Shown one piece after another: positions 31,405 to 43,519 of a stretch of 64,000 nt of DNA; the stretch's first letter is position 1, and each line of letters opens with the position of its first letter. The notes beneath the pieces are model-generated. The model did no database searches, was not told where the DNA came from, and saw nothing but the letters and a program-made list of their open reading frames with translations. This DNA is from Dryocosmus kuriphilus (lineage: Eukaryota > Arthropoda > Insecta > Hymenoptera > Cynipidae). The position numbers and the translations under genes were made by a program. The DNA lies in the NCBI GenBank assembly GCA_038277395.1, contig CM076192.1:13749494-13813493 (forward strand), read 5' to 3'.

Positions 31405-34400
31405 ATTTAGTGATTATGTTTTTCAGGAATTCTTATAGAATGTTTTAGAAGATCCGATTCTACAGCGGATAAATTATAAGACACTGGAGGTTTGTAAAGT
31501 TAAAATATATTGAATGCATATGTATGGGATTTTTAGGTTAGGTTAATATTTATTACTTTCAAGTGGTTTCATTTTTCATTACCTATGTTTTATTTTTCAA
31601 TTGACTTCAAATATTCTAAAATCTAAAATTCTAAAGTTTTTAAAAAAGTATCATAATTCTTAAATGAAGTAGTTTTAAAACTATTTATCGCGGAAAATGT
31701 TAAAAATAATGGCTAGACTTTTTATTTTTATCTGTCAAATATGGGTGTGTCACCTTTGTAAAATTCTTACATTTAATTTACCTTTTCCGATCTTTACTAT
31801 TTTTCTATATTCAAACATTAATTCACACTCATCCCCTTTTCCAGGATGATTTTTTCACTTTTTAAAATAAAAACAAGGAATAAAGGTTTATGAAAATACA
31901 TTAATTTACAATCATCCTCTTTTACAGGATGATCGGAAAAGGTAAGTTAAATATAAGATTTTTACAAAGGTGAGAAACCCATATTTGACAGATCAAAATA
32001 AAAAGCCTAGCCATTATTTTAAACATATTCCGCGATAAATAGTTTTAAAAACTACTTCATTTAAGAGTTATGATACTTTTTTTAAAAAGTTCCTTATTAT
32101 TTTGCCAAAACACGGGGTCAAAACATCGTAAACGGCTGTCGTAAAGTCTAAACTTATTTTTAATTTATTATATTAATCAGCATTTTTACTTTATACATAC
32201 CTTTGATAATTACCTTTCTTTTAATTCCAATAAGTTATATAATAACCGAAAAGTTATTAACTTGACCTCACATGCTTTCTTTATATATGAAAACTTTACA
32301 AAACCTTTACTGTCTTAAAATGCTTATCTCAAGATTATAAAATTTACTTTTTACACATTTTTTTTTAAATTTTAAAATATATAAATTTAACAAAATTTAC
32401 TTTATAAACAAATATCTCGTGATTTTAAAATGACAGAACAATTATTAAGGTCATTCGTGGTACAAAAACCCGTCGTGAAATTTTAAATAAAAACTGTGCT
32501 GTATGCAATAATTTTTTAAAAATTAAAAATATTAATACTTTCATAAGTATGCCAAACTTTTATTGGAATATGGTACATATTCATTTTTATAAAAATAATT
32601 TTTGTAAATATTTGGCCATTTTTTAAACTGTACGACATTTTTGCTCCATGTTTCAACAGGATGAAATTATAAAAATATCTGCATTGGTTACTAAAATGTT
32701 ATGAGAACTTACCTTTCAAATGATATCAAAAATAAAAAAGGCCAGAAATTCATGCAGTTCTTTGTTAGAAAATCCCACACAACTCCTTTCACATCACTTT
32801 CGAAACAAAAATTTTAAAATATTTTTATTAAATGATAAGTATTAGATCTTTTGTATTAAAAGCAAATAATGGAAAAATTGTATTAATTATGGATGTTTAA
32901 TTAACGTCAGTCCCTGTATTACTCACGCTTGAGGAATGGAGAAATAATCCTCTTCTATACACAAATTTAATATAAAAATCTTAAATGTTAATAGTATTTC
33001 CTTATCAGTGTCACGATAAGGCCTTGAGAGCGAGGGGGGAGGGGGCGATCGTATAATGACCCGAATACCTGAAAATAAAAATTCAAAAATAAAAATTGTG
33101 ACCGACATGTTATATTTAAGACTCTTTTCCACACCACCCAAGAGGTCGAGACGTTAGGCGCATTTTTTTTTTAACGTGATTTTCCCAGGAGGTCTAATCC
33201 ACGATGTTAATAAATTCTTGTTCTTCGTCAAACCAGCAGATTCCGGAGTGTTTTCAACCCCTAGCCGGTGGTCTTAAATATAACATGTCGGTCACAATTT
33301 TTATTTTCGAATTTTTATTTTCAGGTATTCGGGTCATTATACGATCTCCCCCTCCCCCCTCGCCCTCAAGGCCTTATCGTGACACTGATAAGGAAATACT
33401 ATTAACATTTAAGATTTTTATATTAAATTTGTGTATAGAAGAGGATTATTTCTCAATCCTCAAGCGTGAATAATACAGGAACTGACGTTAATTAAACATC
33501 CATAATTAATACAATTTTTCCATTATTTGCTTTTAATACAAAAGATCTAATACTTACCATTTAATAAAAATATTTTAAAATTTTTGTTTCGAAAGTGATG
33601 TGAAAGGAGTTGTGTGGGATTTTCTAACAAAGAACTGCATAAATTTCTGACCTTTTTTATTTTTGATATCATTTGAAAGGTAAGTTCTCATAGCATTTTA
33701 GTAACTAATGCAGATATTTTTATAATTTCATTCCTGTTGAAACATGGTCAAAAATGTCATACAGTTTAAAAAATGGCCAAATATTTACAAGAATTATTTT
33801 TATAAAAATGAATATTTACTATATTCCAAAAAAAGTTTGTCATACTTATGAAAGTATTAATATTTTTAATTTTTAAAATTTATGCATAGAGTGCAGTTTT
33901 ATTTAAAATTTCACGACGGGTTTTTGTACCACGTATGACCTTAATAATTGTTCTGTCCTTTTAAAATCGCGAGATATTTGTTTATAAAATAAATTTTGTT
34001 AAATTTATATATTTTATAATTAAAAGAAAATTGTAAAAAGTAAATTTTGTAATGCTGAGATAAGCATTTTAAGACAGTAAAGGTTTTGTAAAGTTTTCAT
34101 ATATAAAGAAAGCATTTGAGGTCAAGTTAATAACTTTTCGGTTATTATATAACTTCTTGGAATTAAAAGAAAGGTAATTATCAAAGGTAAGTATAAAGTA
34201 AAAATGCTGATTAATTTAATAAATTAAAAATAAGGTTAGACTTTACGACAGCCGTTCACCATGTTTTGACCCCGCGTTTTGGCAAAATAATAAGAAACTT
34301 TTTTTAAAAAGTATCAGAACTCTTAAATGAAGTAGTTTTAAAACTATTTTTATCGCGGAATATGTTCAAAAAAATGGCTAGGCTTTTTATTTTGATCTGT

Positions 34401-34713
34401 CAAATATGGGTTTCTCACCTTTGTAAAAATCTTATATTTAACTTACCTTTTCCGATCATCCTGGAAAAGAGGATGAGTGTGAATTAATGTATTTTCATAA
34501 ACCTTTATTCCTTGTTTTTATTTTAAAAAGTGGAAAAATCATCCTGGAAAAGGGGATGAGTGTGAATTAATGTTTGAATATACAAAAATAGTAAAGATCG
34601 GAAAAGGTAAATTAAATATAATAATTTTACAAAGATGAGAAACTCATATTTGACAGATCAAAATAAAAAACCTAGCCAATATTTTTAATATTTTCCGCGA
34701 TAAATAGTTTTAA
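31405..34713. repeat. Inner arms and centre of foldback element II
   Basis: 31405-33118 is the inverse of 33268-34713 continued at 37626-37910. The ~150-bp centre (33120-33267) has TCGACGTTAGGCGC-type sequence related to 4250-4390. No gene is present. Short open frames repeat on both arms because of the symmetry. Confidence 0.75.
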
Positions 34714-35014
34714 CCCTCCGTGGACTACGTGACTCTCCATGGCACGTAGGACAACGTGGGGCCGTATTGGCCCCAGTGGGGTTTTTCACAGAAAAAACGA
34801 GTTTATCATTTTCAAAATATCTTATTAATGCAAAATTATGAAGATTTAATCGATTACATATTATTCTATCATATAATGCTAAGATTCAGTAGGCAACTTG
34901 TTATACAATATGACTTATGAGAAATAGGTATATTAGAAAAATTGGTATATAAAAGACTATAAAAAATACTTAGTTTAGTCTCGTCAGTCTTCAGTTGCTT
35001 TGAATTTAGAACAT

Positions 35015-36752
35015 TCAGGGCAAATCACTTCCTTGTGTTCTCCGCAAAGAGTTTTTTTTACATATTTGGCAAACAAATTTTCCTCTCTTGTCTTTCTTGC
35101 GCTCGCAGAATTCACATCTTCTCTTCATTTTTTGCAAAGGTTCTTCAAGTTGAGATGGACCGGCGTCTTCTTCGTCCAGGTTCAACAAAATTTTTATCAT
35201 CGATCGAAGCTGTTTTGGAATACGTTGGTTGTACACTCTTCGCTTCATCAAGGGTTCAACGAGGTCAAATGCGAGCGTCTTCAGGAAATTTGTTCGTGCC
35301 TGGCTTGTGTACCGCTCTAAGTCGAGGTTCCACTTGTACAAAACGAAGGAGTTCACCGCTGTTATATCCAGAATTCCGAAAAAATACCTCAATGGCCATC
35401 GTCTGGTTGCCCGCTTGGTAGTTTTGTCATGGCATAACTTGTCCAATACATCTACTCCCCCCTTTGGTTATATTGTAAAATTCTATTATTTCAGGCTTTG
35501 ATGTCTCTGTATTTATTTCACCAGTGGTGTGCATTGAAGATATCAAAAGAACTTTTTTATTCTTTTTTGGGGTATGTGATACAATCATTTTGTCAGGTTG
35601 ATAGAGGAAATGAGTAGATGGTACGGGACACTTTGCAGTCAGCATTGAAGGTGGTATTTGAGGTTTGTTTTTCCTCAATGTCCCTACCATTGTCAACTTT
35701 CTTTTGGTCAACTCATATGCCAATTCTAACGAGGAAAACCAGTTGTCACAAGTAATATTTCTACTGCTGCCAGCAACTGATTCAGTGAGACGCACCACAT
35801 ACTGCGTAGGCATGAGAAGGTCACCTCTTTGTTTCACAGTTTCTTTGCCGACGTATGGAATTCCATTTAAAAAGTAGAAGGTCCTTGCATCGCATAGTGA
35901 AACAATTTTTAGGCCATACTTATCGGGCTTCGATGGAATGTACATCCTAAAGGGACATCTTCCCCTGAAGCTAAGAAGTGTTTCGTCAACGGTTAGGTAC
36001 TCTGATGGATCGTAGTACTTTGCGCAGTTTTCTATGAATTTATTCCATAAGTCGCGAAAAGGAGCAAATTTGTCAGTTGCCCTGCGACGGTTTCTTGACG
36101 TTTTGTCATCAAATCGAAGAGCCCTTAGGAGAAATTTAAATCTGTTTAGTGACATGGCACAGCGAAACAATGGTGGACCAAAGGTTGAGGAGAACATGTC
36201 AGAAGTATTCAATCCAGAGTTTTTCAGCACACCACTCATGTAGAGTAATCCAAGCAGAGCGTTTATTTCAGTTGCGTCGGTGGATGACACGTATCTCGGT
36301 TCAGATTGGAACTTTTGGGCAAGTACTTCTATTTCTCTATTTGTATGTAGCACAATCGAGTTTATCATATCATTCGTTACGAAGAGAGAAAATATTTTGC
36401 TCCCCTTGGTAACACCTTTTGCCTCACCTTTGGGACCTGCAAGATTAGTTACCAAATTTTTAGCAGGTACTTTTGAATACGGAGAAATCATCGGCTTATC
36501 ACACCAAATGGTTTCATTGTCTTTGCCAAGCTCGAATTTGATGTCATGCTCTTCCTCGCTGGATTTTGTGATCTCAAAATCAGTATCAACGTCGAAAATA
36601 TCATCTTCAGCGTTCTCATTTTCCTGAATACAATCTTCTGTTTCCGAACCATCGTCGAGATCACTGTCAGATTCATCGTCAGAGTCGCCTTTTTGCTTTC
36701 TCAGCATTTCAAGAATTTCCTCTTCTGTCGTATAATGTTTGCTGTGATACAT
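35015..36752 (-). pseudogene. piggyBac transposase with one frameshift
   Basis: The first 441 residues (36752-35427) have an acidic N-terminus (about 20-75), then the DDE_Tnp_1_7 core with D256 in LTVDETLLSF and D336 in TCDNWFSS. A C6 run at 35457-35462 (G6 on the coding strand) has one base more than the frame needs. Downstream, the second frame (35446-35015) carries the rest: KRATRRWPLRYFFGILDI and a C-terminal cysteine-rich domain CEFC...CQIC. The third catalytic Asp (the usual GGVD...D motif) lies exactly at the shift. With this one base it would be full length. A homopolymer error in the assembly is possible. Confidence 0.9.
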
Positions 36753-37603
36753 TTTGCCTCTGCTTCAGCTAAACAAAACATAAAAGAAAATATATACCAA
36801 AAATTACAAGAATGCTTACCAAATGGATGAATACTGTTTCATATCACCATATAGCTGTATTTAGAAAACAATTCAAACTATATTTCAAGCTGTGGTGACA
36901 CCTGAGCAGCTTTGATACCTGAATAGTGCGCTCTCAATCCGAATTAATCGAATCTTACTAATTGATAGTTTCTGACTAACTCAAACAGTGCAAAGTCGTT
37001 TACTAAGAATTAGCAAATAGTTACTAATTTAGTTAGTAACAAGGACTACCTAAATAAATTGGTAAATCACTAACAAATGAATTAGTAACTCTACTACTAA
37101 TGGAAATGGTAACTGTGTCCGAATAAAATTGGTTAGGCTTTCTCTCGCACAAGAATAATAATGCGATAAAAAGAAATATGATTGCATCTCGCGTTTTTAA
37201 AAATTATCGAAGTCATAATACAACAATTCATTACAACAAATACTTCTCTTATTGACAAAGTAGATTGTTTGAAAAAAATGAATATCAATTACAACCATAA
37301 CCTCAAACTAAGAACTAAGAGAAGGTATTGACACTCACAATACAAGAAAATAAAATCAGAGTTGTAAGAAAAACTACTAAAATTTATATTTCATTAGAAA
37401 CAACGTGGGGCCAACTTGGCCCCAAGAGGTACTTTTGAGCGAAAAATGAAAATTTGACAGGAACAAACACTTACCTATGGGATGTCAACTTGACCGGGTC
37501 TCGAGCAGAACTAGAGCAAGGGTTACATGTGGTCCCCCCTCCTTTGAAGCGGCTTAGGTGTGTGCACGATTCACAAAAATGGCGCGTGGGGCAGTATTTG
37601 CCC
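36753..37603. other. 5' non-coding region of the piggyBac element
   Basis: No gene seen. Short motifs based on TTAGTAACT recur around 36955-37110. Confidence 0.5.
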
Positions 37604-37625
37604 CACGTAGTCCACGGAGGGTTAA

Positions 37626-38055
37626 AACTACTTCATTTAAGAATTATGATACTTTTTTGAAAACTCTAGAATTTTAGATTTTAGAATATTTAAAGTCAAT
37701 TGAAAAATAACACATATGTAATGAAAAATGAAACCACTTGAAAGTAATAAATATTAACCTAACCTAAAAATCCCATATATATGCATTCAATATATTTTAA
37801 CTTTACAAACCTCCAGTGTCTTATAATTTATCCGCTGTAGAATCGGATCTTCTAAAACATTCTATAAGAATTCCTGAAAAACATAATCACTAAATATTTC
37901 AAGACTTTATTACATGTGTATTTGAAGTCTTTCTGCTAGCTGTCAATTTTTGTAAACAAAAATCAACTCCAACCTACAAATGCCTTCGAAGTCGAAATCG
38001 AAACAGAATCGCGAAAGTGCCTCGTCTCGTCGATCCGCCGACTCTCGCCAAGCAA

Positions 38056-38129
<74 letters not shown>

Positions 38130-38266
38130 CGTTCATGTTCGTGCATTTTCGGCTTTACGACGCGGCCGTGTAACCGGGATAATACACGGACATACGAAGT
38201 TTGCATGTGTTGCTACCACATGGGAAAGTGGTGGGGTGAGAAAAATCCCACGTTCTGGAGACACTG
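37626..38266. repeat. Outer right arm of foldback element II
   Basis: Inverse of 31405-31680 and 17562-17833, and of 977-1260 in element I. A (TA)n run at about 38058-38127 interrupts it. The open frame starting MPSKSKSKQNRE occurs in all copies but is not a convincing gene. Confidence 0.8.
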
Positions 38267-38274
38267 CCGGTGAA
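38267..38274. repeat. Right 8-bp target duplication of foldback element II
   Basis: CCGGTGAA, identical to 17554-17561. Confidence 0.75.
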
Positions 38275-38560
38275 TCACGTACGCATTTGCACAAGCATTC
38301 AACATACAAACCAACAGATTAGAACTTTCTTATTCAATAATTTTTATTCTTAATTTACTCATAATCCGAACATACTGCTCGCCTCGCATGCGGATGCATA
38401 AAGAAAAAGCACTAAACATATTATAAGAAAGTTATTCAAAAAATGTCGGCAAAAAATATATGACGCCCGCCGTATAAATTCTGTAGAATAAGATTGAAGA
38501 CGTCTTAGGCACCCACCGTATAACATTTTGCGAATTAATTATCAAAATATATTATAAATA
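38275..38560. other. No feature recognised
   Basis: AT-rich sequence between the foldback end and the BEL/Pao integrase remnant. Possibly the 3' untranslated or LTR part of that element. Confidence 0.3.
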
Positions 38561-38568
38561 AATAAATA

Positions 38569-39330
38569 TTAAAAATTTCGTATACATGATATCTTAAAAT
38601 TAATAAACGAAGAAGTCTTGATCTCGCTAGTTTCATTCACTCTTACAAGTAGAAGACAAATTTGCGTGATAGGGCGATCGTACTTTGAACAGGCAGTTTT
38701 TACGCTTACATTGTCTTTTTTCTGGTAAAGTCTGATTATGCGACCCAATAGCAATCTGGATGGTGGTAGAGAATAATGTTTTATAAGAACAATATCACCG
38801 ACTACAAGATTTAGAGTTCTGTTAAACCATTTATGATGCTTCTATAATGCTTCTGTAAGGAATGCAAATAGTCAATAGACAATCTTCTTCAATAAATTTT
38901 CGAAACTTTTTTCACCAGATGCCAGCGCGTTAAGCAATTGTCATGCCTAAATTCTTTATCTTATCTTATCAGGAGTGAGATAAGCAAAGACTTCAGAATC
39001 GTTAGAGAGAGGAGCTACTGGGCGGGAGTTCAGGCAAGCTTCTATGCATGTAAGAGAGTATAAAAACTCATCGTAGACTAGTGTGTGTGCACCTCAGATT
39101 CGTTTAAGGTGATACTTAATGCTTTTATGTCCTGCCTCCCATAAGCCTCCAAAACGAGTCGCGGAAGATGGTACGAATGCCAGGAAGTGCCTTCAATTGC
39201 AAATTCATTATGCCGGCCACTATCGTGATGCAAATTTAAGATGCAATTCCTTAATTCACGCTCAGCACCGTGATACATTGTGCCATTGTCACTATATAGA
39301 GTATCCCAGAATTCGCTGTTCGGATTAATA
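38569..39330 (-). pseudogene. BEL/Pao integrase remnant
   Basis: Reading leftward: EFWDTLYSDNGTMYHGAERE (integrase core, the SDNGTNF motif decayed), then WHSYHLPRL, then SNDSEVFAYLTPD (family: PLTPLS..P..LTPGHFLIG), then NLVVGDIVLIKHYSLPPSRL and LGRI (C-terminal domain of BEL/Pao integrases). Several frame changes and stops occur, so it is dead. It continues the pol remnant at 41990-43445, from which it is separated by a foldback insertion. Confidence 0.7.
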
Positions 39331-39334
39331 TGAC

Positions 39335-41345
39335 AAATAAAATATAAAGCAAAAATTCCGTTTTCAAAAATTTGTGAAGTTATAGTTTTGGAGTTATAAA
39401 ACATTGAAGTTGGACCAATTACGAGTGCCGTATAAAGTCGTGCGTGCGTGAGCTAAACTGCAAGTTTATGTTTGTGACATTCGGTTCTCCCGTCGCCATC
39501 CCCTTTACGGAGGTCGCTGGCATGAAAATGACACAGCGGAGGCGTGCCGTGTGAAGAGAACGCTGCCAGTGCCATCAACCTCCAAATAAAAGTACAGATT
39601 TCAGCGATGACAGTAATTATTTTTTAAAAAAGCAACGAAGCAGATCGTGCATGAATACTTTGATCAAAGTCATAGCTAAGGGAAGCTAACTAGACTCTTG
39701 TACTCGTTCACTTAGAAAAATCTTAACAGCTAAAGAACTATGGTACACGATTGCGCAGCGATTATTCCTAGAGAGTGAACCATGTAAGACTGCTTTTCTT
39801 ACAAAACCGAAAAATACACAAAATGGAATTATTTCAAAATTTATTGAACTTTGGAGAATAACAGTAAAAGAATAATTTTTTTAATTATAAAATTCTTCAA
39901 ACGTAGCATTCGTAATCTCTCCCAGAAGTCACACCCGCAGTATCATAGATTTAAATTTTCTTGGATAGTTTAGAGGGAGTTTCCAATCGAAACGTTTTCA
40001 CAATAATCAAAACGGTCAGTCTCTCCGACTTATTGATCAACTGTGAGTAATCCAAGAAATGATGTTCTTACATACACAGAAAACTAACCTCACAGTGAAA
40101 GCAATCTGAATTTGCTTTGTGAGGAGTTTTTTTTTTTATGGCTGAGCCAATCCCCAAGTCCCAAGATCCCTTCCAAAGTCTTAAAGTCGGCAATTCTCAA
40201 GAAGTCAATGGCAACTGTAGGACATGCAAAACAAACATCCCCAAACGACTTTGGAAGGGATACTTGTCAGGCAAAAAATCAATGACCCCTACATCGAGGG
40301 TAGAGCTCACCCTTGCTCCCTAAAATCAATGAAGTCCAAAAGTCGACCCTTTGCAACTAGTAAATGGCAACTCCAGGATATGGAAGAAAAGATAAACGTT
40401 CCTAAATAACTTCAGAAGGGATTCTGTGTCAGGGAAAAATCAATGACTCCTATATCGAGGGTAGAAGTCACCCTTGTTGTCTAGAATCGATCATGTCTTA
40501 AACTCGACAATTTTCAAAAAGTAAATAGCAACTGCAGGACATGAAAAACAAACATAAACATCCCCGAACGACTTTGGAAGGGATCTAGGGGACTTAGGGA
40601 TTGTCCCAGCCCTCCAAAAAACTCCCCACAAAGCAAATTCAGATTGATGTCACTGTGAGAGCGTGGTTTTCTGTGTATGTAAGAACTTCTCAATTTTCGG
40701 GTCATTCAATTGATCAATAAATCGGAGGGACAGACCGCTTTGATTAATGTGGAAACGTTTCGATTGAGAAAATCCCTCTAAGTTACTCAAAAAAGTTTAA
40801 ATCTATGATACTGCGAACATGATTTCTTGGGAATAATTCGAACATATCTTTTTAAGAATTTTATTGTTTAAAAAATTAATTTTTTTTGCTATTCTCCCAA
40901 AATAATTCAATTTCCCTAAGTACGAGAGAAAAAATTAAAAATAATTATTTAAAAATAATTTCATTTTGTTTGTTGTTCTTTGGTTTTGTAAGAAAAGCAA
41001 TCTTACATGGTTTAACCTCTAAGAATACTCGTCGCGCCATATTTCATTAGCTGTTAGGATTTTTCTAAGTGCACTAGTACAAGTGTCTAGTTAACATCCA
41101 TCAGCTATGAATTTTGTCGAAGTATTCATGCAGGATCTGTTTCGTTGTTTTTTTTTTTAATAATTAAAACTTTCCCTTTCTGTCTGTCATCGCGGATATC
41201 AGTACTTTTATTTGGGGCTTTTAGTTGATGGCACTGGTAGCGTTCCCTTCACATGGCACGCCTCCGCTGTGTTATTCATGCCAGCGACCTCCGTACTGGA
41301 GAAACTTACAGTTTAGCTCACGCACGCACGACAGCTTATACGGCG
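39335..41345. mobile_element. 2-kb foldback element inside BEL/Pao
   Basis: 39420-39790 is the inverse of about 40990-41345 (TCGTGCGTGCGTGAGCTAAAC, GGAGGCGTGCCGTGTGAAG). 39900-40130 is the inverse of about 40610-40860 (CTCACAGTG, CAAAGCAAATTCAGATTG). Its position between the RNase H and integrase parts of one pol gene supports insertion. Exact ends are uncertain. Confidence 0.65.
40140..40610. repeat. Diverged ~160-bp tandem repeats in the foldback centre
   Basis: CCCCRAACGACTTTGGAAGG and ATCAATGACYCCTAYATCGA recur at about 40228, 40400 and 40558. Open frames of ~60 codons here are repeat artefacts. Confidence 0.6.
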
Positions 41346-41985
41346 GCAAGAAAGGAAGTCGACAAATAGTCCGATACTGGTTCTAAATGAACAGCTCGTA
41401 CCGAACAACAAACGAACAATGCAACATAAGTCTTATAACTTTTGTTGCCTCGGCCAGAGGCTAAACGTGCCTCGAAAGTCTAAGTTTCCCATGAGTTGCT
41501 GAGAAATAGCAAATCGTTCAAGAGTACATTCTACGCAACCTCTAATCAATCATTTAACCAAAGAGCCAAATCCACATATCCAGAAGCGTTGTCTAAGTGA
41601 ATGTAATATTAATTCCAGACCACCATACAAGGACCTTATGTGAGCAAACGCTGCGAGAAGTTAACTGATGTGACGGAGAAGTAAAATTATAGGATGCTTC
41701 TCATCACAGCTAATGAGAACATGACGTAGTGTCCTCCCCAATCACAAAAGCCGATAAAAAAAAAAAACCTCTTAAAATAAGCAATCACTCAAAGCAGTTT
41801 AGGCCAAGAATAACAGTGAACATCCGATTAAATGGACGGTTAACCTCGCTTAACACGTGTTGAGCTCTTAAGACTCGCTCTCTAAATCCATGGAGAGAGT
41901 TGGTCTTGGCGAGAATTAGGCCACTGCGTAGAATGACACGACAATCACGATGGACCTCACCACCATAACGGATGCTCTTTAATCA
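41346..41985 (-). other. Unassigned; possibly decayed BEL/Pao between RNase H and integrase
   Basis: Located where that part of pol is expected, but no conserved motif could be read with confidence. Confidence 0.3.
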
Positions 41986-41989
41986 TTTT

Positions 41990-43445
41990 CTATAAAATTC
42001 CACGGGTAGCACAATCAGCGGGATTATCCTTAGAAGGTATGTAGCGCCATTTGGCGTGAGGCACCAGCTCATAAATCAATGAAACCTTATGAGCGACAAA
42101 GATAGGAGCCACCCTGGACTTAGCCCTTATCAAACTAATGTGAGCATTATTAAGATCCCTGTTGTGAATTCTAATGTAAACAGAAGCAGCATACGCCTTA
42201 GAAAAAGTATCGCAGAAACCACAGAACTCCAAAACAGAACTAGTCTGCGATTGCCCAGTCTATGTGCTCATGTGTCAGTATTTTTGCAACTATTATTACT
42301 GGAATTAACGAACTTAAACGTCGTATAATTTATCTATTAAAGAAGGAACGATTAAAATGAATCCGAATTAGGATTCCAAAACAAACCAAGAACTCTGAGC
42401 TAGCCATCCTCAGCTACAGGCAAATCATTAGATGCTCATTTGAGCAAGTAGAAAGCAACAACTGTGATACTTGAGTTCTCTTCAGCTTCGCTGCAGACTG
42501 ACTAGCAACGCCAACCAAAACATCGTGGACATATATATTACTCTCAAATATTTTCGTAGCCAAAGGAAATCGACTTCCTCCATCTAGAGGCAACTGCTCA
42601 ATAACCTTATTAGCCAAATAAGGAGCACAGGCGGTACCGTAATAATAGAAATCTATACGCCACAATTTTCTTTTCAGGTGAAAGACAAAAGATTCTTTGA
42701 TAGTCACAATCACGGGGATCTACTAGAGTATGCCTAAAGATCAATTCTATGTCTGCTACATAAACGTATCGATTAGATTTCTAATTTATTATAATCGAAA
42801 CAAAATCATTCAGAATCTTTGAGCCTATATGCAGATAAGAGCTTAAAGAAGTATGATTTGAAGTAAAACTTGAAACATTAAACACGACTCTCCACTTTGT
42901 AGTAGAACCACTTTCTCTTAAAATCCGATGGTGTGGTAGATACACAATCTGCGAAGAACTGTCTACAATTTCTTCTTGAATAAGTTCCACATGCAATAGC
43001 TTTTCATATTCAGATAAAAAGTCTGAATACTCTGACAATAATTCTGATTTGTCGGATAACAACGCAGTACTTTATTCAGTAAGATTGTTGCTCTATTCAA
43101 AGAAGACAAAATATTTCTTTAGTGGATCACTTTAAAATGGTGAGCGTATCATGCATCGTCAATTTTTTGTGCGTTGATAAGTTACAGCTAAGTGAGCTAA
43201 CTTTTTCATCGTCTGTAAAAGAGTCTGTAAATGACAGTTCCTCTAACTCCCAATATCAAATTACATCCTGATGCAAAATTTCAGAAGTAATGCTCTGATG
43301 TGTTGTTAAAGGAAAAGTTGTTTCAATTTTAGTCGACAAAACTGGACCCGATAATACCCAACCGAAAACGGTGGATTGATCTGTCAGAGTACCTAACGTC
43401 GTCAGCATGAGCCATATTTATCGGCACCAAAAATTAAATCAATTT
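41990..43445 (-). pseudogene. BEL/Pao pol remnant (protease-RT linker, RT, RNase H)
   Basis: Reading leftward from 43445: DLIFGADKYGS, then a decayed FGW(I/V)SGPV and FWELEE block (about 43360-43230), then IVYLPHHRILRESGSTTK and WRVVFNVSS (about 42960-42870). RT follows with GTACAPYLANKVIEQLPLD and YVHDVLVG (normally YVDD, about 42530). RNase H-side motifs are MEFCGFCDTFSKAYAASVYI and WRYIPSKDNPADCATRGI (42232-41990). This is the BEL/Pao order. Stops, frameshifts and the YVDD to YVHD change show it is inactive. The integrase follows at 39330-38569. Confidence 0.75.
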
Positions 43446-43519
43446 GATCAGAACTCTGTTTATTATTTAATAATATATCATTTAATATATAATATCAGTA
43501 TAATTTAATTATATCAATA

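Larger units (their letters stand above)
34714..37621 (-). mobile_element. piggyBac-like transposon, 2.9 kb
   Basis: Terminal inverted repeats CCCTCCGTGGACTACGTG (34714-34731) and its inverse (37604-37621), flanked by TTAA at 34710-34713 and 37622-37625. The TTAA is the only duplication needed to restore the continuous foldback arm. Subterminal GGGGCC...GGCCCC palindromes lie near both ends. Confidence 0.93.
17562..38266. mobile_element. Foldback element II (20.7 kb with nested insertions)
   Basis: Starts CAGTGAGTGTCTCCAACAC and ends CGTTCTGGAGACACTG, with exact CCGGTGAA duplications outside. Removing the Penelope composite (17834-31390 plus one target copy) and the piggyBac element (34714-37621 plus TTAA) leaves about 4.2 kb: two ~2-kb inverted arms around a ~150-bp centre near 33120-33270. 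The arms match those of foldback element I. The left tip lacks about 45 bp present in the other copies. No transposase belongs to it. Confidence 0.8.

Noticed and set aside
40138..40409. Two 61-codon frames
   Set aside because: They follow the tandem repeat in the foldback centre.
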